Source: Magnolia sinica
Taxonomy: Eukaryota; Streptophyta; Magnoliopsida; Magnoliales; Magnoliaceae
Assembly: GCF_029962835.1 (NCBI RefSeq)
Contig: NC_080574.1
Span: 25,456,001 to 25,520,000 of the forward strand
Direction of reading: 5' to 3'
Length of the DNA stretch: 64,000 nucleotides
Every line of letters begins with the position of its first letter. The stretch's first letter is position 1. The notes under the pieces were generated by a model, which saw nothing but the letters and a program-made list of their open reading frames with translations, had not been told where the DNA came from and did not search any database. Made by a program: the position numbers and the translations under genes. Below are positions 1-12,846 of the stretch, piece after piece.

Positions 1-709
1 ATTTGGGACGTTCTTTCACTCAGTGGCCATACTATTGAGATGCCATGGTTTAAAGACAGGATTCAGTGGCCAATCATAACAGTTTTTTTTTTTTTTTTCC
101 TTTGATGATGGTCATAACAACCCAATTGGACGTCTTAAATGTGGAAGGCAGCTCAAAATTACACCATGGCCATCAATTCAACAGTTAAAGTCTAGTGAAG
201 CATGGCATCTCTTCGGTGGGACACTCCGGATTTTTTTTATTTTTATTTTTTAAATTTTGGTCAGCCACACCAATTGAATAGTCGTGATTGTTGTAGTGTT
301 ATACTGGAAGGCTCAATCATGGTCTAATTGATGTCTGATTGTATCATCCCACTCTAGGCGTAGTAATATTCACATTTTTAAACAAAATGAAGTCATCCCT
401 ATGCACACTGCGGGTCCCTTCCTCACTAATATTTTGAGAAATGGAATGATGTTCATCCAAAGATCAGTAATTGAACCAGAACTACATACAATGCAAACAA
501 ATTTGAAAATACCTGATTTCTTGGTGGGTTACAAAATATTTTCTTCTCAATACCATGGCGCTGTAGAGAGCTCAAGCTGTGGGGTTACCATCATCCCATT
601 AAGCAGGTCAGCCTTTGTTTTCACCGAAATGACCGTAGCGGGCACGGAGAATGAAACTCCACTAGGTTAATAGTTTGAAGGTTCTGTCCAACATTGCCTG
701 CACCATGCT
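1..709. other. 3' flank of the LysM gene, no gene seen
   Basis: No exon or recognisable repeat boundary was found here. The one longer reading frame (401-670, plus) resembles no family I know and lies antisense to the probable 3' untranslated region of the LysM gene. Confidence 0.4.
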
Positions 710-3700
710 TTATTCAAGGGAACCTCCACGCCAGTAACCCCATTTACTCATTCCACATTCCGATAAGAATTTAAGGTAAGCAGGTTCAAGCTTGGTATAG
801 GCACGAGAGATGTCTTCAAAAGGAACTTGTGATTGATCATCAGAAGGATTCTACAAAGTTCAAGAACACCCATAAAATCAGTTTTAGGTGTAAGACTTTT
901 TTAATTTTAATAATTGCATTAAGGAGTTGTCTAGATTTGGGCAAAGGTGCGTCTTGACAAACAGTTGGAACAACTCTACATGTCCATCGTGATCAACCCT
1001 CGTGTGCATTGGTACCAGTGTTCGACGTATCGGTATCGCTACAAGTTTCGCTGGCCAGGGATACAAAAACAATATCGATATCGCCAATAATATCGCTAAT
1101 CACCAAAAATGCAGGGAAACATCGGAAAAACGGTGGAATTTTCGGCGAAACTTCAGGAATATTAAAATGTACATATTTGCATATTTAGAAATTTTTAAAA
1201 AAAAATTGCAAAACGAATGCATATATAACAAGTTTCCATTTAGCAGGGCCTTAAAAGCATGTGTTGTTGTAAGAAATCAGACCAACCATCCCATCCACCC
1301 TATTTACCTATCCAACATTTCATCAAAACATCCATCAATATTGCAAAAAATCAACAACATATGATATTTCACCAAGAAATCATCGACAACTGGAAAGGAA
1401 CAAAAGATTGTAGTCTCAATATCGCGCATGTTGCGATATCGATAATATCGAGATATTATTAATATTATTGAAATTAAAATTTGAACACTACATACAACCA
1501 TGTGTCCATGAAAAAAAAAATTGAAATAAAAAATTATCCAATAAACAAAATTCTGATGATATCAATTACGTTGGTGATATTATTGAAATATCGTCGATAC
1601 ATTTATGATACAAGCATTACCTAGAATTTACATAGTCGAAAATATCGGCGATACATTGGTGATATTGATGCATTGGCAATACAAGTGACGCCTAGAATTT
1701 ACATAGTTGAAAATATTGATGATTACATTAGCGATAGTGATAAGTTGGCGATACTTAGCAATACATTGCTAATGCCTGGAATTTTTTATAGTACCAACAT
1801 TATCAGTATCACTACCAGTGTAATCGGTATCGTTGAGCTGGAGATAAAGATAATATAGGAGATATTTCGATAATATCGGAGATAATTCGAACACTGATGG
1901 GTACCAATGCAATTTTGGACTAGTAGCCATGGATAGATGATCATTAGACCATGAATTGGGTATTTTTGGTGGAGGGGTGGAACTATGTTCCAGAATCTTT
2001 CTTGTCCATGTTCTAGGGTGTTTGACGAAGGGAGGAACGACTAGTCACCAACAGCATGCCTCTGACCAGTTATCATGTGCCTGAATTCAAACAGACCCTA
2101 AGGAACATGAAAACAAGAAACAACAGGATGGCCCATAGGAAGATGGTCACATCAAAACTGTAGATAAATCATACAAAGGTCGAAGGCCAACCCAAGACCA
2201 GCAAAAGCTAGAAAGCTTAACATCATAAGCCCCAGTACAGAGGAAAAGGCAACAAAACTCCTAAACTTGTATATGTAAGCTCCGAAGGAGATCAACATGC
2301 TGCATTGCCGCCAGGCAAAGACAGCATAACCAAACCAGACCATACACCAACAAGAAAGATGCCCAAGCTGACTTACTTCCATAAAAAATGCTGAATGAGA
2401 AGAAAGAGCTTGAACTAGGTCAGGGAATGCAGAAAATGCAGCAAGACAAAAATGATATTGCATCAAAACCAAAAACCTCAGCAAAACAGGCCCAACACTT
2501 GTCAAATGGAATCTCACTCAACAAACCAAAAACAACCAATAAAAAGGAAGAACCCACTGCTGCTAAGATACCTCCAAAAAACCGACCATAACAGCAAAAA
2601 AATTCCCACAGCTTGGCTGAATAGAAGATCCAGCAGTAGGAACAAAATCTGAAATGAAGTTCTGGAGTGAGAGTTTGGACACGCAGGTTGGGCGGCCATT
2701 GAAAGGGACCATATGATGCATGTAATTTAATTCCATACAGTAAAAAACATTTTGTGCTCAACTTAAAGCCCTCTTAACACAGTCAATTCATTTTCTCAAG
2801 TACTGATATGTTGGACATGCATGCGTCGAAACAAGCTTTCTACCACATTTTTTTAGCTGCTTATGCAGCCTGCAAGAGTGGAGCCAGATGCTAAATACAA
2901 GATCTAGCACTAAGCAGAGGAAGTATATGATCCTCGACCTCAGCATTACAGTATCTTCTTTTCCTAATTTTGTAAATGTGGGGCCCTCTGTTTGGTGTTC
3001 CAAACGATTCCCAACAGTGCATCGACCAAGGGCAAACTATCTCCTAGATGGAACACTCATAACTCTTCCTTTGTGGCCTAAAAATAGGTGGTTAATAAAA
3101 GGAAGACAGAAATGATTCACATTCGGGCTGACAAAGGCCAAAGAATGGGGCGATTATAATCTTCCTGTCCGAGAAAATTTTGGGGCACAGCCTGTCCATG
3201 ACTTTGATCACTGCACCATAGGATTGACCACAAACGGAAAACCTGAGGCCACTATGCATATCCCTGGGTTGGGGATCATATAAAAAAAATTGCAAGAGGT
3301 AGCATCAGATACTTACAACAAGATCTTGCCTTGACTCAGCATCGGCAACATCTGATTCCCTTATGAGAACAGATTTCCAGCGCTCGCTTCTTGATCTTTG
3401 ATGATGACCCTTGGATTCGTTGACTGCTTGATGTTTCAATTGCTTGGGGAGTCTATGGTGAAAGGTACCAATTATGCATCTGATGCAAAATGCAATAAGA
3501 GGAACCAGAACTAGAAAATAACCAGTGGGTTTGGCCTGATAATGAAATGGATAAGCTTGTTGGGTTACTAATCTCAGTATACTTTGAAACCAAATGAAAG
3601 ACCAGCAATTGAAAGAGAGCTGAATTAGAAATAAATAGTATGAAAACTCCCACACTATAGATTGATATAAGTGCTTACAAGCTGTATGTGCTGAGAGGAT

Positions 3701-4779
3701 AACAAGGTGAAAATTCTTTGATTTTCATGTGCTCCTAAGATACTCGAGGAACTTTGGCATCTTTCATGGATATTGCAATGATCTAATTGATTTGTCGAGG
3801 CAGAATCCTGAGAATAAAATTAAAGGTTTGATGTATTAAAAGCCAGAAGTGGTCCAAGCTATTACGAAACAGGATTTGCACATTGTAGGTGTTCATAACA
3901 ACTTGATCATGAAAGACATCACACTGCATATATAACTACTTGAGATTATTCATTCTTCAGTTGTTTCGGCTGTAAATGAAGCTCTTTCACATTTTCAAAT
4001 TTACCAACTGAAGTAAATGTAGTCTCTACTGTAACAAAGCACATAGCACTAAAATCTTGACAGCAGTCACAGATTGCTGTCATTTCGAGTATAGAAAAAT
4101 GCGAGCCATTCATTGAAGAACTGTACTTTTTCCTTTGATGAAGACATTTCTTCTTTTATCAATTTGAAGAAGTGCACATTAGTCCTCCGAAAATCGTAAT
4201 TGCAGACTAAGTAATGAAGTTGAATAACTGCACTACCAGAGCATCCTCTCTAAACTATTAATAGATCTGTTGGTTAATGTAATGTTATAAAGAGTCTTTT
4301 AAAACCATGTGTACCTAAACCTGTATATCAATGAGAAGGATACTTTTCTTTTGCACTACCCACATAAGTCTACTGGGAGTTCAAATCATTACCTTTGCAG
4401 TAAGGTCTATTTTCCTCAGGATTGAGCTTTTGTGTAAACTAATAGTTCCTAAGTGGCAAGATCCAATATAAAGAACACAAAAGGTACATAATAGATGTAT
4501 TTCAAATTACCTACAGTTTTACAGATTTGAAATCCAAGAGGTGTTTAATTTGTGCTCAAATAAAAATGATGAAGGATAGCCGTCTACGTCATTAAATGGA
4601 TATGACCCAAGAAAATCCAGGAATAAGCATTGCTCCCATAGATTGAACAAAAAATATTCCTAGTTTTCCAATCGAATAAGTTTATTTTATTTTATTTTAT
4701 TTTATTTTTTTGAGAAATCACAATTTTATCAATAGGTAGAAGAGGATTCCTCACAAAGAATTACAAATAGGATCAAAAG

Positions 4780-4838
<59 letters not shown>

Positions 4839-7800
4839 CATCAATGGAGTCTAGAATTTTTTATTTTTTATTTTTTAAAGGAGAATAGATCTCTGGCAAT
4901 GGTTGAAATTTTCGTTTAACCCCCCAACCAGTGTTCCTAATGTGGTCTCGTTTGATTTGGCATCTTCCAAAGCGTGGGTGCCTGATGCAGGACAATTAAT
5001 CACTTGCTTTAAAAGCTCAAATTGTTAGAGCATGGTGAATTAATCCCTTTATCTCATAGCCCAGGCCCCACATCTCATGGGTTAGGAACTTGGCCGAACC
5101 CCCCTTGTGGGCCCCAAATCACATGGGTATCGCCTCACACAAGCCGCCCACCCCGAGTGTGCCCCTGCATCCCACAGGCAACCTCACTCGAACCTGGTAT
5201 GAAAATGCTCTTGCATTAATCACCCTCGGTGAGGAGTCTCGAACACAAGACCTCCCACTCTAATACCAATTTGATACAGGACAATTAATCACTTGCTCTA
5301 AAAGCTTAAACTGTTAGAGCATGGCGAATTAATCCCTTTATCTCATACCCTAGGCCCCACGTCTCATGGGTTAGGACCTCGGCCGAACCCCCCTCATGGG
5401 CCCCAAATCACATGGGTTTCACACGAGCCGCCCACTCTGAGTGTGCCCTCGCATCCCACAGGCAACCCTACTCGAGCCTGGTGTGAAAATGCCCCTGCAT
5501 TAGTGCCCCTATCTTTGCATTGGGAATTCTTTCCCCAAGAGATGGCATCTAATTTTGCTTTCTTGAAGACCTCATCATGAGATTTTTGGTGATTCAGAAG
5601 CATCTCTTGTGTCCAATAGAACAAGTTAAACATCAATTGAGACAAGTTATGTATGAATGCAATAAATAATGGCAGTTGAATAATTTAGAACAACATTGGG
5701 GCCTGACCATCTGAGCTTCTTTGGCACTAGGAGGAATATTGAGGCGTTGTCCTTCCAAAACCAGGTCAATATCAACTATGTCTGCATTCACCGCCACGAT
5801 AGCCTGCATGGACACCCCGTATTGCATTGAAATTGATGTCAAAGTTTCACCCCTAGCAGAGAAATATTCAAATTGTTAGTGGTCTGTTGGCCACATATCT
5901 GCATGCATATGTGCACGAGTCATAAAAAAGGGGACAAAAATAACTGGTACATGTTAACCTAATTGCAAAAAATGGTGAAGGGATATGAAAAGTCAACATA
6001 CTCTTTGACAACGTGAACCGAGAACCGCTTGGCAGGATTCTGACTCTTTGATAGCCCTTGAATTTGAATAAAATTCCACCTCTATAACAATCATAGAACA
6101 AATTGTTTGTTATAAAAATAAATAAATAAACCAAGTATAATGTGAATTTGTGCACACCAACAATACACTAATTTAAAATTTTATGCAAAAATAAATAAAA
6201 TTGTAATATTTCATAGCAACTGTATTTCTTCTATGGCCTCTCCTGTATTCAATTTAATATTGCATATATTTTCTTCCCTTTGGACATATTGCCTCCCCTC
6301 TTTGAGAAGATAAGCAAAGACATCCAATAAAACGTTGGAGAAACGTATTAGAGGTGGCAATGGACTGGGTCAGGGTTGGCCCTGGCCCTAATCAGGCAAA
6401 AAAGCCTAGGCCCTGCCCAGGTTGTATAAGGCTGGCCCTGTGAGGAAAATAATGACATGATCAAAAGTTTGAAATACTCAAAATCTATGTTATCTTTCGC
6501 AGTGTCCCCGCCATCCATGATGAGTCCTATCATATAAATGGTTTTGATGATAGAAACATAACCCCAAATCCAAAATGTGCCTTTAGACAACACATGAAAG
6601 TTAAATGGGACCCACAAAAGTGTCTTTAAATCATCCACCTCTTTGTATAATAAAGACCCACTTGAGTATTGGACCAGGCCAACAGGCCGGGGTGGGCAAT
6701 TCATCATTGGCCCCAGCCCAGCCAAACATGGACACCAGTCCTAGAATTGAAGCCCAAGCCTGGCCCTTGGGACAAGTTTAGGGGCCCAAACCCTGGCCCT
6801 ACAGGCTGGGCTGCCAACCCAGGCCAGGCACCCTGACCCATTGCCACCCCTAATTACAATGTAAAGGCCATTATATTCCTCACAAATGGCCTGTTATGAA
6901 TTTGTTCCATAACAGTTTACCACATGATATAATGTCGTGCATATAAAAAATGTACTACTTTCCAACATCTCTTGTTTTTTTGCTGTTGTTGCTAACATAG
7001 GGAAAGGGCGTCCTGGAACAGTCATTAGCTCTCTTTTCTGTCATTTTCATTCCCTTTTATGTTCAGTTTTCTAATGAGACCAATCACTCTAGCTGTGCTG
7101 GAAAGATAATGACCTACCTAATCTTTTCCACTACGAGCAGCTTTAATCGTGAGGCAAAAGTTAGATGGAGCAGTACCATTCACAAATACATTGATGCAGT
7201 TCACTTGGATGCTTTTAAAACATGTAACTGAAATCAGATTTTGAGAACATATATGACAAGAATGGCCATTCCTTTCTGTTTGTGTTGAAGACAGTATGAC
7301 TAGTTTAAATATAGAACAGAGAATTCGGTAAACATCTCTATGGTGATAGACATAACAACTATGACGGCCAGATTCCCAGATTCCAACACATTTACCCATG
7401 GGGTTCGAGTATCCAGAGTATGTGATATGGATATTGGAACATGATACTGGCAATGGCATGACTCAGCATGTATATGGATGTAACTGCATTCTACTATTTC
7501 CATAGTTACTCAATAAATACTTTGCGGTACAATATCTACTAAAACTTATATATTCTATTAAAAAGATTTGTTAGGTGGGCAACCAGTTGTCAAACTTCTG
7601 CCAAGCTACCATGACAACAAATTTGTTTAAGCTGACTACAAATAGCCGGGACAAGCCTATGATGATGATATGGATGCAATATCAAATGATAAAGAGATGA
7701 CTATCATCCCTTTTTCTTTTTTCTTTTTTATACAGTTTGGACTATTTTCAACTCTCGACAAATTCTTTTGCGATGATGATGATGATCATCATCTAAGCAT

Positions 7801-10800
7801 TATCCCAACTAATAGGGTTGGCTACATGGATCCTTTTCTGCCATTCCACTCTATCAAGGACCATAACTTCAGTTAGATCATTGGTAATCAACTCTTTTCT
7901 TACACTACCTCCACCCACATCCTTTTGGGACAAATTTTTAATGATCTCATCTTTAAAATATTATGAATAACAATAGAGTTCCGTACATTGAAAGGACACC
8001 CATTCCCATATCCATATCCAAGCACCTGGATCTGCCAAGTGGCATCAACGTTTCCTTATCCACGTCTGTAATTGTCTTTGCATCTGGGTATCATAGCATT
8101 ATGCCTATAGGATACTCTGGTACTTTGAAGGGCCTATGAGAAGGACCTACAACCCCATCACTGTTGACAAGGCCAGAACTATTTCACTCTAAATTGCAAA
8201 CGTAAGGTCTTCATCTTTCATATTCTCTGTGCGGTGCCTCTAATCATTTTGTGGGAAGGGGAGATTGTTGTCCTTTCAAATTGAAACAACCCCGTATAAG
8301 GAACTTCGGAAAAAGTCCTGTATTTAATGTTCCACTAAGATACAGGGCCACTCCTTCCATTACCACCTTGGTAAGATCCAAAAAGATGTTTCTTTGCAAG
8401 GGTATATTGTGCTTCCTGTAACTATAGATTAAAAAACTGGTTTCAATGCCCGACTTGACCCGCACCGACTCTGGGTCGTATCATTGAGAATGATACAAAT
8501 TGGATGATTTGCAATAGGTCAATCCAAAACTTCAAATATACATGCCCCGGTGTGATAGGGGTCTGAATGGGCCCAGTGGCCTGACCGTGTAGGGTCAGGG
8601 CTTGGGTCTCTAGACTTGGCCCAAGGGCCGAGCCGAGGCTTGAAATCAAGGCGCAATGTCCAGGCCAGGCTTGGGCCACTGATGTATGGACAGACCCAGC
8701 CTGTTGTCCTTGTCCAATCATACCAAAAGAATGGAGGTTGTGTGTGGTTCCAATTCACCATACATGTGTAGTTTAAAGGCACTTGTTGGGTTCAGTCAAG
8801 ATTCAATTATTCAAAACTGTTTATATCATGAGACTTGTCATAGATAGAGAGGGAAATAAGGGAAAAAAAAGAAAAAGAAAAGAAAAGTCTTAAATTGGAG
8901 TATTCCAAACCTTCGATCATTAAAAAAAAAATTTCTTACAAGGCCGGCCCTATAGGGCCGAGGCAAGGCTTAGGGTACTAAGGCCAGGCTAGGGCCAACC
9001 TGGACTAGCCCTAGCCCGGTCCATTGCCACACCTATTGCACAACTCAACCAATATGGACCAGTAGCGTGATGCAGATCACCAATAAGAATGAGTTGTGCT
9101 GATCCAACAAACAAGTCATGTTGTGGATATCACCAACATGTATGAGCCACTTGGGGCACATTGCCATTATGAATGAGTTTCACGGCCACGGTTTTGAGTA
9201 TCCATTATGTTACGGATGTATCGACCTTTATGCAATGGTATCGGTCACCCTTGTTACACGTTATGGGGGTAAACCGCTCTATTAAGAAGCAATTGAACCA
9301 TATTAGCCAATACAGGCCGATACACCCCATATTAATACCAATACAAGCCAACACAAGCTGATACGATCATAAAGTCCTTTGAAAAAAATTATTCTCAAAT
9401 TTTTTTATTCATTTTTTTCTCTCATTTTTCCCACTTCTTTCTTCATGTCAACCATGAAGGAAGTGTAGTAGCTAATTTTAGACTAGATTTAGGCCTATTT
9501 TGATTATCAAAACATAAGATTTAAGTGAGATTCAATGAATCAAAGTAGTCTTGACAATTTTGGGAAATATTAGAAGGGGTAAAACATCACTTTTTTAAAA
9601 AAATAATGCATCTTATTAAAGACCAAGCGGTTGAAAAAAAAAAAACAAAACAAAAACAAAAACAAAAAACAAAATAGAAGAAAGAAAAGAGAAACAAAAA
9701 ACACCCATAGCCACTCAGGGCACCTAATCCCTGATATATAAAATAGCCTAACTAGTAATCCAAACTATAGAGCCACTCTTGTTACAAAAACAAAGGTTAT
9801 TCCTTTTGCCCTAGACATACCACAAAATTGCGAGCAGAGCAACCCTCCACCTGAACCTGCCCTTCCTACTGGCCCCACTGGCATGCTGGGAAAGGAAAAG
9901 GCCCTTGATAGAACACGACATCACCTAGGAAATGTTGAAGGAGGACATAATGGCAAACTAGACTTCCATAACAAAGGCATAATGAATGAATGAGTGATCC
10001 ACTGACTCCGCATCTTTGAGGCAAAGAAGACAAATGTTCGTTAACACTATCTGCCCTTTTGCGAAGGTTTTCAATAGTGAGGATTTTATTCTTGCTAGCA
10101 AGCAAAGTGAAAGACACTACTTTAGAAAGAGCACCATAGGACCAAACAGGGCCAGTATGACAACAAGAGCCAAAATTCCCACGTTGCGAGATAAGCAAGT
10201 AGAAACACTTCACTAGAAAAAAAAATGCCTGATTTATTCTTAAGCCACACCAGCGAGTCTTTGACTCCTAAAGAAAGTTGAAATCCTTGCAAGAGAGAAG
10301 GAAGTTTTGCACCAAGTCATCAAACTCGAAATCAAACAAATTCCGACGGAGCAGAAGTGGGCCACAGAGGGAAAATCATCTCAAAGCCAATGACTCTCCA
10401 CACCAGACATCTTCCCAGAATCTAACCCTTGACTCGTCCCCTACTGCGAAGCCTGAGCCAAAAAACACTCAACTCACAATACGAGCAACGACTTTCCAAA
10501 GGAAAGACGCTCGATATAAAGACAATTCCTTTATCCACCAATCCATGGAAGATGAGCCATATTTTCTGACAATAATGGATCTCCACTAGCTACCCTCCTC
10601 GACTCCAAATCTCCAAACCCGTTTACCAAGAGCAGAATTCACATCATCAAGTTAATGAATTCTAGCAAGTCCTTTGACAAAAGGTCTACAGACCACCCTC
10701 CAACTTAGTAGGTAGAATTTACCCAACCGCACCCCTTTGCCATAAAAAGTACCTTCAGAGCTTATTAATCCTATCAAGGACAAACATCAGACACCAGAAC

Positions 10801-12134
10801 AGAGACATGAAATAGAGAGTTTACTTTTCCATAGTGAGGGCTTCCTCACATCCTCTCTTAGGGCTCAGAGACTATTGGGAATAGAAAGGAGATTCCCCAG
10901 TTGAAGATCCCTTGAGGCTCAAAAGAAGCTGAACGGAGAACCATTGACGAAGACAGAGAACCTTGTCGAAGAAATGCAAGCTTTGATCCAAAGTGCCCAA
11001 TTCGAGCCAACATATAATCAAGGAAAAAATCAATCAACATGATCATACGCCTTTTCCAGATCCGATGTACAAAGAACTATTTGCCTAACACCCTATGATA
11101 GGAATCCAAGCACTCGTGGGCAATAAGAGCACTGTCGAGAATTTGCATCCTAGCCATGAAAGCACTTTGAAATGAGGCCCTCAGCCTTTGGCTCAAAATC
11201 TTACCAACACTTTTATAAGCACTGCAAATAAGACTAATGGGCCTCAAGTCCTTCAGGCTTTCATTTCTTTCATCTTCTTTCTATTGTATTCATATGCAAT
11301 GGGACCTAATCCACCAAATCATGCTTAACTTATGTTCACTTAGGACCTATTTGGTTGAATTTCAGCAGGTGAAGCTAACAGACAACATTCTTATCAAAAT
11401 ACAGTCTGATTCACCACCAGATATATGTTTAAAACGCCCACACGCACATTTTTTAACAGAGATTATGATATCTTACATATTAGTCCCTATTTTCCTATTA
11501 TTTTTTCCTGCTAAAAAAGTCTTCAGCCAATACAGGTTCATATCATCCAATACGCCCTGTTTCATATCATTTTCAAAACCCACCAATACCATTATTCAAA
11601 TCCTTACTCACAGCCAATTCGTAACGGGCCTCCACCAACTCGTCTTGCCTACTCTGCCACTGAGTATAGTCATGCTTGCTTCAAAATGGTTTTGAAAACT
11701 CCATTCAAGTTGGATTTGAAAGGAACGTAACTACAATTCAATGCCTACTAACTATTAACGGATTATTGTAATTCATTTCAGCAGTGCATACAAACACACC
11801 CACGATAATGAACTCAATCGGAAGAAGGGTATTTCGGTCATAATTCTTCAAACTTGGGTTTTCATTTTTCAAATACGAAAGACGTAATAATGGGCAATAG
11901 TCAGGGGTGTTTTTGTCAAATAGAAGAAGAATGGCATTTGTTCGTAGATTCTGATGAAAAAGGAGGAAGGTTGGGTACCTGAGAAAGGGCTCGAAAGCGG
12001 TTCGTCAGTGATTTCTTGTTTTTCAAGGGATTGATGAAGAGAGTTGGAGAAGGGGTAATATTTGAGGCAGTGCCACGTCGAACCGTCGATCTCATCATTC
12101 CGATTTCTTTTATCTGATTCAGCTTCGGTTCCAT
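710..12134 (-). CDS. LysM-domain single-pass membrane protein (five proposed exons)
   Basis: Proposed exons in gene order: 12134-11979 (tentative), 6081-6002, 5852-5708, 3535-3317 and 850-710 (stop TAA). The last three introns have clean GT/AG borders and all phases agree, giving 741 bp and 246 residues. The LysM module covers about residues 72-119 (FSVHVV, then [16 protein letters not shown], ending EGQRLNIP). It is followed by a hydrophobic segment at about 132-150 and a basic tail with RWKSVL. The C-terminus carries [16 protein letters not shown] and GYWRGG, a motif I recall from plant LysM proteins of this type. LysM modules bind N-acetylglucosamine glycans, but ligand and location are unknown here. 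Exon 1 (basic, Ser/Thr-rich, possibly a transit peptide) joins in phase but across a 5.9-kb intron, so it is the weakest part and another first exon is possible. Introns hold hAT-like, LINE and TRIM insertions. The core is secure; the N-terminus is not. Confidence 0.8.
1016..1896. mobile_element. hAT-like non-autonomous element filled with ATATCGATA-type sequence
   Basis: The ends are CAGTGTTCGA and TCGAACACTG, a 10-bp terminal inverted repeat. The 8 bp on each side (attggtac and atgggtac) match at 7 of 8 positions, as expected for a hAT target duplication. The 881-bp interior is rich in short ATATCG/CGATAT motifs and has no coding capacity. It lies in the interval between exons 4 and 5 of the LysM gene. 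The same kind of sequence recurs as a satellite near 36.2-37.2 kb. Confidence 0.65.
4785..4835. repeat. (GA)n microsatellite
   Basis: About 25 uninterrupted GA units inside the LysM intron. Confidence 0.95.
4983..5502 (-). mobile_element. TRIM-like miniature LTR fossil
   Basis: Two direct repeats of about 230 bp (4983-5215 and 5272-5499) are separated by under 60 bp. On the minus strand the spacer holds TTGGTATTAGAG, which resembles the usual tRNA-Met primer-binding site of plant LTR elements. The same five bases, gtgcc, lie at 4978-4982 and 5503-5507 and look like the target duplication. No coding region is present, which is normal for TRIMs. The two terminal repeats differ at many positions, so the insertion is not recent. 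Confidence 0.6.
6349..6852. mobile_element. GC-rich hAT-like MITE (TAGAGGTGGCAATGG ends)
   Basis: The left end TAGAGGTGGCAATGG is mirrored by CCATTGCCACCCCTA at the right end, followed inward by long GC-rich 'ggcccTGGCCC' inverted arms. No convincing target duplication was seen. Terminal motifs of this kind are common among plant hAT-derived MITEs. It lies upstream of LysM exon 2, in the large first intron of the proposed model. Confidence 0.55.
7772..7945 (-). mobile_element. RTE-type LINE 3' fragment with (ATC)n tail
   Basis: On the minus strand the fragment reads [16 protein letters not shown], close to the C-terminus of plant RTE reverse transcriptases, and ends in an ATG/ATC trinucleotide tail, as RTE elements do. 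It is strongly 5' truncated. A second copy in the same orientation lies at 16,763-16,850. Confidence 0.6.
8443..9033. repeat. Degenerate GC-rich hAT-like fragment
   Basis: The right border 'ggtccattgccacacctatt' and the 'ggcccaggcc'-rich body match the family at 6349-6852. The left end is not recognisable. A further piece of the same family ends near 51,830. Confidence 0.45.
9187..11606. mobile_element. hAT-like element (CAcGGTTTT ends) split by an L1 LINE
   Basis: Its two halves (9187-9593 and about 11,256-11,606) align along their length with the uninterrupted copy at 17,982-18,596, including 'gtattcatatg(c/t)aatggg' and 'gacaacattct'. The flanks ttcacggc and ctcacagc match at 6 of 8 positions. 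The gap in the alignment is exactly where LINE sequence begins, so the LINE inserted into this older element. Confidence 0.6.
9594..11255 (-). mobile_element. 5'-truncated L1 LINE, decayed
   Basis: On the minus strand, from about 11,246 downward, reverse-transcriptase motifs appear as [31 protein letters not shown] and a frame-broken [11 protein letters not shown]-type block. About 1 kb further on is a zf-RVT domain with [17 protein letters not shown] (Cys-Cys-His-His pattern). This order is that of plant L1 ORF2. The frame is broken many times and the endonuclease half is missing. The plus-strand reading frames at 10,016-10,589 are antisense shadows. Confidence 0.7.
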
Positions 12135-12181
12135 TAATGCATGACAGAAACGAAGAAAAGGAAATGTTAAAAACAGATGCC

Positions 12182-12846
12182 AGGGGCTGTTTGGATGCGC
12201 GCAAATCGCGTAACTCGGTTTCACAAGGAGAACGAATAAAACTTGTAACCCAAGCCTTGTTTGGGAGCGTGGATTTGGTACCCCTGTATTCAGAACCACT
12301 GGATTTGAAACCCACCGGATTCGAAATCCCCGTGTTGTGTTTGGCACACTAGATTCAAAATCCTCTTTAATCCAAAAGTAGCTATGCATGGTATATTTAT
12401 AGGATTTGAATTTAATTACTTAATCAACTTTAATATCTCTAATTAATATAAATATGTAATGTTTGACACAATGGTTATAATAAGCCCGTTGATTTGTATA
12501 CTTTACCTAAAAATAATGAAGTTCCGAGTCTCAAATGGGCCATGCACACAAGATCACATCTGAGTGTCCAACTAACGAATTTTAACCATTAATTTACATG
12601 GACAATGTTTGGACAGTGCACATCATCCGATTGAAACAATTATAGTGATACAATTGACAATCTGATTGTTTTGGGATATCATCGGTGGGTCATGTGCTCA
12701 ATAAATTAATAGCCTAGTGACACATATGTTACACATGTAAGAAAGGATTTTAGATGTAATCCAAGGTCAAAACTTGGATTTCAAACTGTTGCCAAACATA
12801 CAAGGGATTTGAAATCCCCTCGAATCCATGGTGCCAAACGACCCCT
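12182..12846. repeat. MITE with AGGGG(C/T)-GTTTGG ends
   Basis: The left end AGGGGCTGTTTGG and right end CCAAACGACCCCT are inverted copies, and internal arms repeat 'ggatttgaaatccc' motifs in both directions. It begins 48 bp upstream of the proposed LysM start codon, so it may replace part of that promoter. A related fragment lies at about 38,220-38,400 inside the giant MULE. Confidence 0.5.

Noticed and set aside
2152-2761. Hydrophobic minus-strand frames that resemble a membrane protein
   Set aside because: Two overlapping frames are equally hydrophobic because the strand is T- and G-rich. No splice-consistent model or family match was found, and the interval lies in a LysM intron.
7118-7459. 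Possible additional LysM exon (113-codon minus frame ending near GT)
   Set aside because: No acceptor-to-donor model joins it in phase with the neighbouring LysM exons, and the peptide has no family resemblance.
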